DNA from: Frigoribacterium sp. VKM Ac-2836
GTDB lineage: Bacteria; Actinomycetota; Actinomycetes; Actinomycetales; Microbacteriaceae
NCBI RefSeq assembly: GCF_013248995.1
Contig: NZ_JABRPK010000001.1
Coordinates: forward strand, 62,001 to 126,000
Direction: 5' to 3'
Length of the DNA stretch: 64,000 nt
A program made the position numbers and the translations under genes. Below the pieces are notes generated by a model. It was not told the origin of the DNA. It saw only the letters and a list, made by a program, of their open reading frames with translations, and ran no database searches. Below are positions 43,732-51,594 of this stretch, piece by piece; the first letter of the stretch is position 1, and every line of letters begins with the position of its first letter.

Positions 43732-44583
43732 ATGAGCGCTGGACGAGTGGACGTGACCCTGTCGGACGGCTCCACGCTGGCGGTCACGAGGTGGCCGGGC
43801 GACGGGCCCACGGTGGTCATGCTGCACGCGGGCGTCGCCGACCGACGGAGCTGGACGGCCGTCGCCGACGAACTCGCGGGCGACGGGCTCGACCTCGTCG
43901 CCTACGACCGCCGGGGCTTCGGCGAGAGTCCGGCCGCGCCCGAGAACAGCCCGGCCACGCATCTCGGCGACCTCGTCGAGGTGCTCGACCACCTCGGCGT
44001 CGACCGGGCGGTCCTCGTCGGCAACTCGATGGGCGGCGCGCTCGCGCTCGACCTCGCCGTGACCGAGCCCGAGCGTCTGGCGGGCGTGCTGCTGATCGGC
44101 GCGGCGGTCAGCGGCATGACCGACGAGGACACGCCGTTCGACTGGACGCCCGATCCGGCGTCGACTCCACTGATGGAGGCCCTCGACGGTGCGTCGGGCA
44201 TCGGCGACGTGACGGAGCAGGTCCGCCTGCTCGCCCACCTCTGGCTGGACGGTCCCACCTCCGAGGAGGGGCGGGTCACCGGAGCCCCGCGAGAGCTGTT
44301 CGCCCTCATGAACGAGCGCATCCTCGAGGTCGCCGCCCCGGACGGGGCCGGCGAAGCGGGGCTGGACACCTGGAGTCGTCTCGACGAGGTGCAGACCCCG
44401 GTCCTGGTGACCTGGGGTGCACTCGACATCCCTGCCGACGAGCCGTTCTACGCCGAGACGGCGCGACGTCTCGGACGGGGGCCGGGTCGGGTGCTGCCAG
44501 GCGTCGCGCACCTGCCCGGACTCGAGCGGCCCGAGGCCGTGGCCGACCTCGTCCGCGAGGTCGTCGCAGCCTCCCTGCGCTGA
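43732..44583 (+). CDS. Alpha/beta hydrolase
   Basis: 283 residues. The oxyanion region is VVMLHAGVADRRSW, the nucleophile elbow VGNSMGGALAL, and the catalytic His lies in VLPGVAHLPGLERPEAV near the C-terminus; the acid is probably in WGALDIPAD. It is a soluble esterase, lactonase or C-C hydrolase; substrate unknown. ATG 43732 is chosen over GTG 43723 because of the -10 box 7 nt upstream. Confidence 0.87.
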   Translation: MSAGRVDVTLSDGSTLAVTRWPGDGPTVVMLHAGVADRRSWTAVADELAGDGLDLVAYDRRGFGESPAAPENSPATHLGDLVEVLDHLGVDRAVLVGNSMGGALALDLAVTEPERLAGVLLIGAAVSGMTDEDTPFDWTPDPASTPLMEALDGASGIGDVTEQVRLLAHLWLDGPTSEEGRVTGAPRELFALMNERILEVAAPDGAGEAGLDTWSRLDEVQTPVLVTWGALDIPADEPFYAETARRLGRGPGRVLPGVAHLPGLERPEAVADLVREVVAASLR

Positions 44584-44643
44584 GGCGGTCCGACAGGCCT
44601 CGGCAGTCGGGCGAGGTGTGCCCACGGGAGGGTGCTGCCGAGT

Positions 44644-44711
44644 GGGGGCCCGGCGGATTCAGGACGCCGGACCCCCATGGCCACGTCGACGCCGTCGAGA
44701 GTCTCGACGGC
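44644..44711. terminator. Two adjacent hairpins after the alpha/beta hydrolase
   Basis: GGGGGCCCGGCG/CGCCGGACCCCC (44644-44676, 11 of 12 pairs) and GCCGTCGAGA/TCTCGACGGC (44691-44711, perfect). They probably end the hydrolase transcript. Confidence 0.55.
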
Positions 44712-44805
44712 TGAGCATGGCAGGGCTGGCGGGGTCTGGGCCTACGAGGAATGTAGCGCCCCGGGGGCTCGACGTGAAGGGGGTTAGGTGAAGCCGTGCA
44801 GGACG

Positions 44806-45045
44806 TCAGCCGAGGGGGCCCGTGGGGGCTCCCGAAGCCGGAGGAGCCGTCGGGCCCGCCGGGCCGTCGTCCGCGAGCAGGAGGTCGATGCGGAGCTCGC
44901 GTTCACGCGTGTAGGCGGTCAGGGCCCGGATCACCCAGAGAAGGGTGCGGACGAGCAGGACTCCGAGGGTGAGGGCGAGGGCGATCACCACCACGAAGAA
45001 CACGGGGTAGAGGATGCCGACGATCGAATAGCCGTTGGAGAACAT
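44806..45045 (-). CDS. Small membrane protein
   Basis: 79 residues. One or two hydrophobic helices (IVGILYPVFFVVVIALALTL, LLVRTLLWVIRAL) are followed by a charged segment (YTRERELRIDLLLADDG) and a Pro/Ala/Gly tail. The ATG has no ribosome site but a TAGCGT -10 box 6 nt upstream (45052-45057, minus strand). Function unknown. Confidence 0.7.
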   Translation of the reverse strand: MFSNGYSIVGILYPVFFVVVIALALTLGVLLVRTLLWVIRALTAYTRERELRIDLLLADDGPAGPTAPPASGAPTGPLG

Positions 45046-45051
45046 CCCCCG

Positions 45052-45057
45052 ACGCTA
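45052..45057 (-). promoter_or_regulatory. -10 box, leaderless membrane-protein gene
   Basis: TAGCGT on the minus strand, 6 nt before the ATG at 45045. Confidence 0.5.
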
Positions 45058-45070
45058 GATCACGGGAGAG

Positions 45071-45106
45071 GCCGAGGGGCTCCACCTCGCGGTGGAGCCC
45101 CTCGGC
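45071..45106. terminator. Hairpin, half of which is duplicated across the mini-island
   Basis: GCCGAGGGGCTCCACC and GGTGGAGCCCCTCGGC form a perfect 16-bp stem around TCGC. Its loop and right arm belong to the 44-bp direct repeat. It probably originally ended the acidic-protein gene now at 46265-46462. Confidence 0.8.
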
Positions 45107-45126
45107 ACGCTGGCTCACTCCTCGGC
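45083..45126. repeat. 44-bp direct repeat, left copy of the mini-island
   Basis: It matches 46233-46276 at all but the three positions 45111-45113. It contains the right arm of the terminator and the last four codons and stop of the acidic-protein gene, so it looks like a duplicated integration target. Confidence 0.85.
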
Positions 45127-45287
45127 TCTGGGTGGCTCGTGGGGCCTCGCGGGAAATATAAATAGATATATCCGTCGTCCGAGGGAGGCCCAAGGGTTGT
45201 GCGCTGCACCAGGGTGGTTCACGCTGCTCCGCATTCTGCGGGCGGAACGAGAGGCACGTGCCGTCTCACATGAGTAGGAGACCAGTT

Positions 45288-45398
45288 ATGAAAAAGGCAA
45301 TGAGAACGGCCCTCACGGGCGGGGTCGGGGTGGTTCTGGCACTGGGGCTCATGTCACCCGCCGCGGCGGCACAGGACGTCGAGAAAATCCCCTTGTAA
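45288..45398 (+). CDS. Signal-peptide ORF, probably 5' part of a frameshifted secreted protein
   Basis: 36 residues: MKKAMRTALTGG, a hydrophobic core (VGVVLALGLMSP), an AAAA-Q cleavage region, then QDVEKIPL and stop. AGGAG lies 7 nt upstream of the ATG. The following ORF (45401) is in another frame and lacks its own export signal, so one base change near 45384-45395 would join them into a single ~195-residue secreted protein. Confidence 0.65.
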   Translation: MKKAMRTALTGGVGVVLALGLMSPAAAAQDVEKIPL

Positions 45399-45400
45399 CC

Positions 45401-45868
45401 ATGAGCTCGCACGACTCCGGGGACTCGTACGCCACCTATACGTTGACGCCGGGAAAATACGAGGACGGCACCGGAAGGGTCTTCGCACAGGCCACCGCGA
45501 AGACCTACTCGTGCACGGGAACGAGTGACCGGCCTCACTGGTCGCGGGGTGCCGCGTCGGTGATCTCGAAAACCCGAGTCTCGTGCACCGGCCCAGCGGG
45601 CAGCAAGATCCCGGTACGGGTCTACTCGGTCCTGGCTCGCACCTCATCGAACAACGTGAAGTCTCTGAGAAGCGTGGCCGAGACGAGTTACGTTCAGAAC
45701 GTCGCTGTCGGTGGATCTCGGCAAACGTGGTACGTGCCACTTGAGAGGAGTTCAACCAAGCTCAACAAGGGCTACTACTACCGGGCCGCGCATTCACAGC
45801 ACGTGGCTCCGCCTCTTATTGGCGGGGCTGTGAGAAGCGGTCGTTCTGAGTTCGTTCTGGTGAAGTAG
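45401..45868 (+). pseudogene. Mature part of a small secreted protein, out of frame with its signal peptide
   Basis: 155 residues if read from ATG 45401, 2 nt after the stop of the signal-peptide ORF and in a different frame. It has two Cys (TYSCTGTS and RVSCTGPAG) and repeated beta-like, Tyr/Ser/Thr-rich stretches, suggesting an extracellular beta domain with one disulfide. Base composition is lower in GC than neighbouring genes. It could be a frameshift mutation or, less likely, translationally coupled expression without export. No family is recognised. Confidence 0.5.
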
Positions 45869-45909
45869 TACGGAGTTGAGAGGAAGTGACCGTGAGCCTG
45901 CGGTCTGCG

Positions 45910-46194
45910 TCACGGTGCCTCCGGGCCAGCGAGACGCGTCAGGGTGACTGATCCATTCGAAGCAACCTGCTCTGCGTACAGGGTGAAGAGGACTTCCGGC
46001 CTGGTCGATGTCGCCCAGGCCAATGCTTGCCGCACGTCCTTAACTCCCGTCAGGCGCCATTCCTCGGACGCGAAGGCCACAGGCCGCGGCGGGGTTCCTT
46101 CGACATCGATGTCTCGGCGCCAGAAATCAATCCGATAGGACGACGGCTCCGTCTCGCTCACCGCTGATCTCGGATCGATAATGAATGCGTCCAT
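45910..46194 (-). CDS. Small conserved hypothetical protein in the mini-island
   Basis: 94 residues with the pattern SSYRIDFWRRDIDVEG, EEWRLTGVKDVRQALAWA, VLFTLYAEQV, LTRLAGPEAP. I recognise this as a small soluble protein type seen in actinobacteria without assigned function. It is convergent with the secreted-protein ORF (42 nt between stops). The pairing of a small secreted protein with a small cytosolic one is reminiscent of effector-immunity pairs, but nothing else supports that. Confidence 0.6.
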   Translation of the reverse strand: MDAFIIDPRSAVSETEPSSYRIDFWRRDIDVEGTPPRPVAFASEEWRLTGVKDVRQALAWATSTRPEVLFTLYAEQVASNGSVTLTRLAGPEAP

Positions 46195-46232
46195 CAGGCC
46201 ATTTCATCCGCAATTGGCCTCGAAGTAAAAAT

Positions 46233-46276
46233 CACCTCGCGGTGGAGCCCCTCGGCACGCCAACTCACTCCTCGGC
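46233..46276. repeat. 44-bp direct repeat, right copy of the mini-island
   Basis: Right-hand partner of 45083-45126. It keeps the true 3' end of the acidic-protein gene but only half of the terminator hairpin. Confidence 0.85.
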
Positions 46277-46462
46277 GTCGGCCGGGCTCTCGTCGGCCTG
46301 CGCGGTCTCGTCCATGCGGTCGCGCAGCTGGTCGGCCATCGAGGCCGCCCCCTCGTCGCCGTGATCTGCCTCGACCTGTTCGATCAGGCCGCTCAGCTTC
46401 TCCTGGTCCGTGGCCTCGGTGGCGCCGTCCATGACGGGCTCTGTCTGCTTCTCGTCGCTCAT
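46265..46462 (-). CDS. Small acidic protein (65 residues)
   Basis: The product is Glu/Asp/Ala-rich (TEPVMDGATEATDQEKLSG, LIEQVEADHGDEGAASMAD, SPADAEE end) and probably partly helical. The ATG has a TAGCGT -10 box 7 nt upstream (46470-46475, minus strand). The last codons fall in the right 44-bp repeat, so the mini-island entered at its 3' end without destroying it. Function unknown. Confidence 0.7.
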   Translation of the reverse strand: MSDEKQTEPVMDGATEATDQEKLSGLIEQVEADHGDEGAASMADQLRDRMDETAQADESPADAEE

Positions 46463-46469
46463 GGGCCGG

Positions 46470-46475
46470 ACGCTA
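46470..46475 (-). promoter_or_regulatory. -10 box, leaderless acidic-protein gene
   Basis: TAGCGT on the minus strand, 7 nt before the ATG at 46462. Confidence 0.5.
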
Positions 46476-46668
46476 CGCCCTGGGGGTCCGCGCTGCCTGG
46501 AGCCGCGCCTCCGGACGGGGCCGTCGACTCGACCGGCAAGTCGAGGGGTAGCATGCCCGGCCCGCGACGGGTGGGGTACGCACAGGCCGGGCATCGGCTG
46601 GCAGACCTGCGCGTGTCGTCCCGCACCTGTCTGGAGTGGAATCCTGCCCCACCGGAACCGAGGACCAC

Positions 46669-48375
46669 ATGAGCACCACGAAACCCACCGCACCCAGCCG
46701 CACCGCCCAGGCCGACCGTCGCGACGACATCACGCGCGCCGCCGCGGACCTGTTCGGCTGGACCGACCTCCACCCCGCCCAGCTCGAGGCCCTGGAGGCG
46801 GTGGTCGCCGGTCGGGACACCCTCGCGATCATGCCGACCGGCTTCGGCAAGTCGGCGATCTACCAGGTGGCCGGCGCCGTGCTCGACGGGCCGACCGTCG
46901 TCGTCTCGCCCCTGATCGCGCTGCAGGCGGACCAGATCGCCGGCCTCGTCGGTCGACCCGACGCCCCGCCCGCCGTCGCCATCAACTCGGGCCACACCGA
47001 CGCCGAGAACGACACAGGCTGGGACCGGCTCGCGGCCGGCGAGGTCACCTACGTCTTCCTCGCCCCCGAACAGCTCGCCCGGGACGAGACCGTCGAGCGC
47101 CTGCGGGATGCCGGCGTCGCCCTCGTCGTCGTCGACGAGGCGCATTGCGTGTCGTCGTGGGGCCACGACTTCCGTCCCGACTACCTGCACCTCGGCGAGG
47201 TCGTCGAGCGCCTGGGCGGGCCGACCGTGCTGGCGTTGACGGCGACCGGGTCGGGGCCGGTGCGCGACGAGATCGTCGAGCGCCTGCGCCTCGACGACCC
47301 GCTCGTGCTGAGCCACGGCTTCGACCGGCCCAACCTCGCGCTCGAGGTCGTGCGACACGAGGACGACGACGAGAAGGTCCGGGCCGTCGTCGAGCAGGTG
47401 GCCGCGTCGACGACGCCGGGCATCGTCTACGTCGCCACCCGCAAGGCCACCGAGCACTACGCCCGGGCGATCGCCGAGCGTTGCCCCGACCGCACCGTCG
47501 TCGGGTACCACGGCGGCCAGCGCTCGGCCGAGCGGGGCGAGCTGCACGAGCGGTTCCACGCGGGCGAGGTCGACGTGGTCGTGGCGACGAGCGCGTTCGG
47601 CATGGGCATCGACAAGCCCGACGTGCGGTTCGTCGTGCACGCCGACGTGCCCGACTCCCTCGACGCGTACTACCAAGAGATCGGTCGGGCCGGGCGTGAC
47701 GGCGACCCGGCCGTCGCGACCCTGCACTACCGGCCAGAGGACCTCTCGCTGCGGTCGTTCTTCGCCTCGGGGCTGCCGGGGCGGGCCGATCTGCGCGGCG
47801 TCTTCACCGCGCTCTCGGCGGCCGGCCGCCCCGTCCGGCGGTCGGAGGTGTCCGACCAGCTGGCGCTCGGGGCCCGCACGGTCTCCCGTCTCGTCGACCT
47901 GCTTCTCGAGGGCGGTGCCCTGTCCGAGTCGTCGAGCGGGTTCGAGCCGGTCGCGGGCTTCGACGCGAAGGGTGCGGCCGAGGCGGCCCGAGGGGTCGCC
48001 GTCACGCGCGAGCGGGTCGAGCGGTCGCGCATCGAGATGATGCGCACCTTCGCCGAGGCACCCGGCTGCCGACGCCACTTCTTGCTCGGCTACTTCGGCG
48101 AGCAATCGCCCGAGCGGTGCGGCAACTGCGACGGGTGCCGGGCCGCCGCGCGGGCCGGTGACACCGAGGAGGCGCGGGAAGGCGAGCCGGGCGACGTCAC
48201 CGACACCGCGCCTCCTGCGTTCGCGAACGACGCTCGCGTCGTCCACGCGACCTGGGGCGAGGGCACCGTGATGAGCACGGACGCGGACCGCATGACGGTG
48301 TTCTTCGAGAGCGAGGGCTACAAGGTCCTGGCCGTGGCCGACGTCCTCGAGCACGAGCTGCTCACACCGGCCTGA
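46669..48375 (+). CDS. recQ: RecQ-family ATP-dependent DNA helicase
   Basis: 568 residues from ATG 46669 (GAGGA upstream). Helicase motifs: DTLAIMPTGFGKSAIYQ (I), VVVDEAHCVSSWGHDFRPDY (II), LALTATGS (III), VATSAFGMGIDKPDVRFVVH (V) and YYQEIGRAGRDG (VI). The zinc region is CRRHFLLGYF...CGNCDGC, followed by a linker and a short C-terminal domain (VVHATWGEGTVMSTDADRM) instead of HRDC. It unwinds DNA 3' to 5' in recombination repair. The linker contains two inverted decamer copies 28 nt apart. Confidence 0.9.
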   Translation: MSTTKPTAPSRTAQADRRDDITRAAADLFGWTDLHPAQLEALEAVVAGRDTLAIMPTGFGKSAIYQVAGAVLDGPTVVVSPLIALQADQIAGLVGRPDAPPAVAINSGHTDAENDTGWDRLAAGEVTYVFLAPEQLARDETVERLRDAGVALVVVDEAHCVSSWGHDFRPDYLHLGEVVERLGGPTVLALTATGSGPVRDEIVERLRLDDPLVLSHGFDRPNLALEVVRHEDDDEKVRAVVEQVAASTTPGIVYVATRKATEHYARAIAERCPDRTVVGYHGGQRSAERGELHERFHAGEVDVVVATSAFGMGIDKPDVRFVVHADVPDSLDAYYQEIGRAGRDGDPAVATLHYRPEDLSLRSFFASGLPGRADLRGVFTALSAAGRPVRRSEVSDQLALGARTVSRLVDLLLEGGALSESSSGFEPVAGFDAKGAAEAARGVAVTRERVERSRIEMMRTFAEAPGCRRHFLLGYFGEQSPERCGNCDGCRAAARAGDTEEAREGEPGDVTDTAPPAFANDARVVHATWGEGTVMSTDADRMTVFFESEGYKVLAVADVLEHELLTPA

Positions 48376-48396
48376 CCCGGGCGTCGAGTCCGCTCG

Positions 48397-49092
48397 TCAG
48401 GCCGGCTCGGCCGCGGCGGCGAGCACGGTGGCGATCGTGCGCGGGTGGGCCAGAACCCGGAAGTGACCGCCCGCGTGCAGGCGGACGTTGACGGCGCCGG
48501 GCAGTTCGCTGCCCTCGGGGATGTGTGGGTCGAACTCGCCGTAGACCGAGGTGATGCGGGCGTTGGCCGAGTCGTCCCGTGCGAGCAACATCGTCGTCGC
48601 ATCGCGCGGCGAGAAGGCCCGCAGGGCGGGCAGCACCAGCCACGTGGCGTACCGCGACCCCGAGAACGGCGAGCAGACGGCGACCATGGACCGTACCCGG
48701 CGCGTCTCGTCGAGCAGCGCCATGACGTACTTGCCGATCAGGCCGCCTTTGCTGTGGGCGACGATCACGACGTCGGTGAGCCCGTGCCCGAGCAGGTACG
48801 CCGCGACGTCGCGAGCGGTGGCCTCGACCGGACGGCTGTTCCAGCGCAGGTCGTCCAGCACGTGCACGGGGTGGCCCTCGGCGTGCAGGCGCTCGATCAT
48901 CGGGCGCAGGAACGCCCAGGTCTCCCAGACGCCGGGGATCACGAGCACGGGCCGCCCGGTGCCGTCGAGGTAGCGCTCGGGGTCGCGCGGGCTCGTGACG
49001 GCCCGCACCTGCCACACGGCGGCGTAGCCGTAGTCCTGCACCCACCAGACGGCGTGGCGGACGAGCCGGCCGGGGGCGAGGTGGTGGAGCAC
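48397..49092 (-). CDS. Esterase/lipase-like alpha/beta hydrolase
   Basis: About 231 residues. GTG 49092 is preferred because a TAGGGT -10 box ends 6 nt upstream; GTG 49095 is one codon earlier. The fold shows VLVIPGVWETWAFL, the nucleophile elbow VIVAHSKGGLIGKYVM, VCSPFSGSRYA, and the catalytic His in HAGGHFRVLAHP. Resembles triacylglycerol-lipase-like proteins with an AHSKGG elbow. No signal peptide. Convergent with recQ (21-nt gap). Confidence 0.85.
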   Translation of the reverse strand: MLHHLAPGRLVRHAVWWVQDYGYAAVWQVRAVTSPRDPERYLDGTGRPVLVIPGVWETWAFLRPMIERLHAEGHPVHVLDDLRWNSRPVEATARDVAAYLLGHGLTDVVIVAHSKGGLIGKYVMALLDETRRVRSMVAVCSPFSGSRYATWLVLPALRAFSPRDATTMLLARDDSANARITSVYGEFDPHIPEGSELPGAVNVRLHAGGHFRVLAHPRTIATVLAAAAEPA

Positions 49093-49098
49093 CACTCG

Positions 49099-49104
49099 AC
49101 CCTA
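49099..49104 (-). promoter_or_regulatory. -10 box of the esterase gene
   Basis: TAGGGT on the minus strand, 6 nt before GTG 49092. Confidence 0.45.
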
Positions 49105-49131
49105 GGCGGGCCGGGTGCCGGACGTCTCGGG

Positions 49132-50157
49132 TCAGACGCTGTCGGGGTCGAGGACGAGGGTCGTGCCCTCGAAGAGGTGCTGTGCGTCGTCGATGACCTG
49201 CAGCCCCTGGTTCATGAAGAGCAACGCGGAGACCGAGATGCCGAAGCGAAGGGCGACGACGTCGATCAGGTCGTCGGGTGCGACGGTGTACCGCTTGGGT
49301 GCGCCGGACGACGTGGTCGCTTCGAGGGTCCCCGTGGCGAAGGCCACCGCGCCCGAGTCGACCGGGACGATGTTCGTCTGCCGCGGTGGCACCGACCAGC
49401 CGACCGGTGCGACGGCGAGGACCTTGCCGTTCGCGATCTCGACGGGGACGTCCGAGGAGGTGCTGGTCGAGTAGACGACGAGGGTCGAGAGATACGACGG
49501 CTGGCTGACGGAGCCGAACGTGCCAGAGGCCGCCACCGGGGTCGTGGTGGACGCGCCGAGCTGGACGCTCCCGTCGCCCCCGTACGAGGTGCCGTCGCCG
49601 ACCGAGGGCGCGACCGGGAAGAACGCGACCGCGACCGGGACGGGCAGGCTCGACGTCGCGCCGGTCAGTTCGGACGTGTAGGTGTCGTCGCCGACGGCCA
49701 CCACCCGGTAGTGGAAGTGGACGCTTCCCTTGGGCGAGGCGACGTCGCCCTCGGCGACCACCGTCCCGGCCGCGACCGGCGTGATGAACGGTGCCGGCAC
49801 GGCGGCGTCCTGCGGTGGAGGGGTCGCCGCCCGGGGCGACGGCGACGGGGTGGTCGTCGGCGTGGGCGACGGGGTCGCGCTCGGGGTGGGCGTCGCGGTG
49901 CGGGCGACCGTCGTCGGGCGCGCCGACTCGGTCGGGGCACCGGCCGCGAACGGGGCCGAGCCGCCCGTGACGAGGACGGCGCCCACGACGACCGACACGA
50001 GTGCCACGCCCGCGACGACACCCCCGACGATCGCGAGACGGCGACGGCCGGACCGGGGTGCGGAGTCTGTGTCTGTGTCGCTGTCGGAGACGCGGGGTGC
50101 GAAGAGTTCGTGACCGGGCGTGACGTCGTCGTCCGCCCCCGGAGTGTGTCGTGCCAT
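49132..50157 (-). CDS. Membrane-anchored protein with C-terminal LysM-like domain
   Basis: 341 residues: a cytosolic N-terminus, one membrane helix (LAIVGGVVAGVALVSVVVGA), a Pro/Thr/Ser spacer (TPTPSATPSPTPTTTPSPSP), a central extracellular region of unknown fold, and a C-terminal LysM-type segment (KRYTVAPDDLIDVVALRFG, LLFMNQGLQVID). LysM modules bind peptidoglycan, so it may sit in the cell wall. The start ATG 50157 is followed by an acidic Asp/Thr stretch. Confidence 0.78.
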   Translation of the reverse strand: MARHTPGADDDVTPGHELFAPRVSDSDTDTDSAPRSGRRRLAIVGGVVAGVALVSVVVGAVLVTGGSAPFAAGAPTESARPTTVARTATPTPSATPSPTPTTTPSPSPRAATPPPQDAAVPAPFITPVAAGTVVAEGDVASPKGSVHFHYRVVAVGDDTYTSELTGATSSLPVPVAVAFFPVAPSVGDGTSYGGDGSVQLGASTTTPVAASGTFGSVSQPSYLSTLVVYSTSTSSDVPVEIANGKVLAVAPVGWSVPPRQTNIVPVDSGAVAFATGTLEATTSSGAPKRYTVAPDDLIDVVALRFGISVSALLFMNQGLQVIDDAQHLFEGTTLVLDPDSV

Positions 50158-50336
50158 GGTGCCCCCTCGGCGATGATCCTAGGGGACGGGGTGGGCCGGG
50201 TCGAGACCGATCGCTCCGGTACCGGGTCGGGTACGAACCTGGAACAGCCTGTGAACCCCGGCGGCCGGTGGGCACCCGGCCTACGGTCACGGGAGTACCG
50301 GGTCAGTCCGGTCGACCGACAACCAGGAGGTACGTC

Positions 50337-50513
50337 ATGTCCGTTGGCGACAAGGCAAAAGATTTCGTCCAGAAGACCGCCGGCAAGGCCGAAGAGGCCG
50401 TCGGCAAGCGCACGGACGACGAAGAGCTCACGAAGCAGGGCCACAAGGACCAGCACATGGGCGAAGAGCGTCTCGAGACCGAGAAGGCCAAGGACGACCT
50501 CGGCCAGAGCTGA
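50337..50513 (+). CDS. CsbD-family stress protein
   Basis: 58 residues, charged and helical: SVGDKAKDFVQKTAGKAEEA, then DEELTKQGHKDQHMGEERL. CsbD-like proteins are small general-stress proteins of unclear biochemical function. The ATG has an excellent CAGGAGGT site 6 nt upstream, and a strong terminator follows, so it is an isolated highly expressible unit. Confidence 0.9.
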   Translation: MSVGDKAKDFVQKTAGKAEEAVGKRTDDEELTKQGHKDQHMGEERLETEKAKDDLGQS

Positions 50514-50540
50514 TCGTCCTGCCGGCCTCGGCCGGCTCCA

Positions 50541-50580
50541 CGAAGGGCCCGACATCCACGGATGTCGGGCCCTTCGTTGT
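50541..50580 (+). terminator. Intrinsic terminator of the CsbD gene
   Basis: CGAAGGGCCCGACATC (50541-50556) and GATGTCGGGCCCTTCG (50561-50576) pair perfectly around CACG, followed by TTGTTG-type sequence. Confidence 0.88.
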
Positions 50581-50655
50581 CGACCCGGGAAGCCCGGTCG
50601 CACGATCGACGATGCAGTGTGTGCACGAAAAGGCCGTCCGTGCTTCGGTGAGAGG

Positions 50656-51339
50656 ATGAACCGTTCGTCGCGTGCCCTGATCCCCGCCGCCACCCTCGCG
50701 GCCTCCCTCGCCCTCGTTCTGTCGGCCTGCTCGTCGGGCGGCACGGAGACGACGGCGGCTCCCACCGTGACCGTCTCGGCCTCACCGTCGACCGGCACGT
50801 CGACGCCCACGTCGACGCCCACGTCGACTGCGACCGCGACGCCCGGCCCCGACGGCGCGTCCGGTGGCGGCGGGGACCTGGGTGACGGTGTCGGCGGGGA
50901 CGCGTCCTCACGCTGCACGGTGGGCGAGCTCACCGCGGGGATCGCCGACGGAGGCGGGGGTGCGGCCGGCAGCTACGGCGTCGCCATCGTCCTGACGAAC
51001 AGTGGTCAGCGCTCCTGCACGCTGCAGGGCTGGCCGGGCGTCTCGTTCGTGGGCGACGGGAACGGCACCCAGATAGGCGCCTCGGCCGTGCTCGACCGCT
51101 CGACCGCGCACGAGACCCACACCCTCGCCCCCGGCGGAGAGGTACAGACCATCGTGCGGATCACCCAGACGGGCAACTACGACGCGGACGAGTGCCGGCC
51201 CCAGGCCACCGACGGTTTCCGGATCTACCCGCCCGGCTCGCTCGAGTCGATCTTCGTGCCCGCGTCGGGGGCGAGCTACGAGGCGTGCGCGAACGCGCAG
51301 GTGCAGCAGTTGACGGTCGGCGCCCTCGCCACCTTCTGA
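50656..51339 (+). CDS. DUF4232 lipoprotein
   Basis: 227 residues. Lipoprotein signal with Cys25 (VLSACSSGG), then a Thr/Ser/Pro spacer (TSTPTSTPTSTATATPGPDG), a Gly-rich stretch, and a DUF4232 domain (ASSRCTVGELTAGI, VLTNSGQRSCTLQGWPGVSF, two further Cys). Such proteins are exported and lipid-anchored in actinobacteria; function unknown. ATG 50656 follows GAGAGG closely. Confidence 0.87.
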   Translation: MNRSSRALIPAATLAASLALVLSACSSGGTETTAAPTVTVSASPSTGTSTPTSTPTSTATATPGPDGASGGGGDLGDGVGGDASSRCTVGELTAGIADGGGGAAGSYGVAIVLTNSGQRSCTLQGWPGVSFVGDGNGTQIGASAVLDRSTAHETHTLAPGGEVQTIVRITQTGNYDADECRPQATDGFRIYPPGSLESIFVPASGASYEACANAQVQQLTVGALATF

Positions 51340-51427
51340 CGTTCTCCCGGCCCCTCCGGCATCCCCTCGGAGCAGAGCCGCCCGCGACCGTCGGGTGCTC
51401 TCCGCCGGCCTCGACTCCGACCCCGGT

Positions 51428-51514
51428 GTCGGCAATTCCGGGCTGCTGCTGCGGTGGGGTGACGGGATCGGCGTGGGACCGGCGCGCCGGCGCCCGGAGC
51501 CAGGACTTGCCGAC
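51428..51514. repeat. 87-bp palindromic element, copy 1
   Basis: It begins GTCGGCAATTCCGGGCTG and ends CCAGGACTTGCCGAC, the ends being inverted repeats. The first 26 bp match copy 2 (53684-53769) except at one base; the middle differs. It lies in the gap between two convergent genes. Confidence 0.8.
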
Positions 51515-51594
51515 AGGCGGTCGGGTGGGGGTGAGCTCGGGACCACCCGACGGGCCGGGGCCGTCCTGTCGACGCGACCCGTGCCTCCTGACGT

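Larger units (their letters stand above)
45127..46232. mobile_element. Lower-GC mini-island between 44-bp direct repeats
   Basis: About 1.1 kb with visibly more A/T than its surroundings (for example AAATATAAATAGATATAT near 45153). It holds a signal-peptide ORF, a frame-shifted secreted-protein ORF and a convergent small gene. No integrase or transposase is present, so movement would need outside enzymes or homologous recombination. Confidence 0.6.

Noticed and set aside
45151-45173. AT-rich ATATAAATAGATATAT stretch as a replication origin
   Set aside because: No DnaA boxes, iterons or replication genes nearby; more simply a promoter or foreign DNA.
45288-46194. Effector-immunity (toxin) pair in the mini-island
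   Set aside because: Only size and location suggest it; no toxin motif is visible and the secreted ORF is out of frame.
45127-46232. Insertion sequence or prophage
   Set aside because: No transposase, integrase or terminal inverted repeats; only direct repeats and small genes.
51340-51594. Short open frames in the spacer around the palindromic element
   Set aside because: They overlap the repeat, have no ribosome site, and the second element copy does not preserve their frame.
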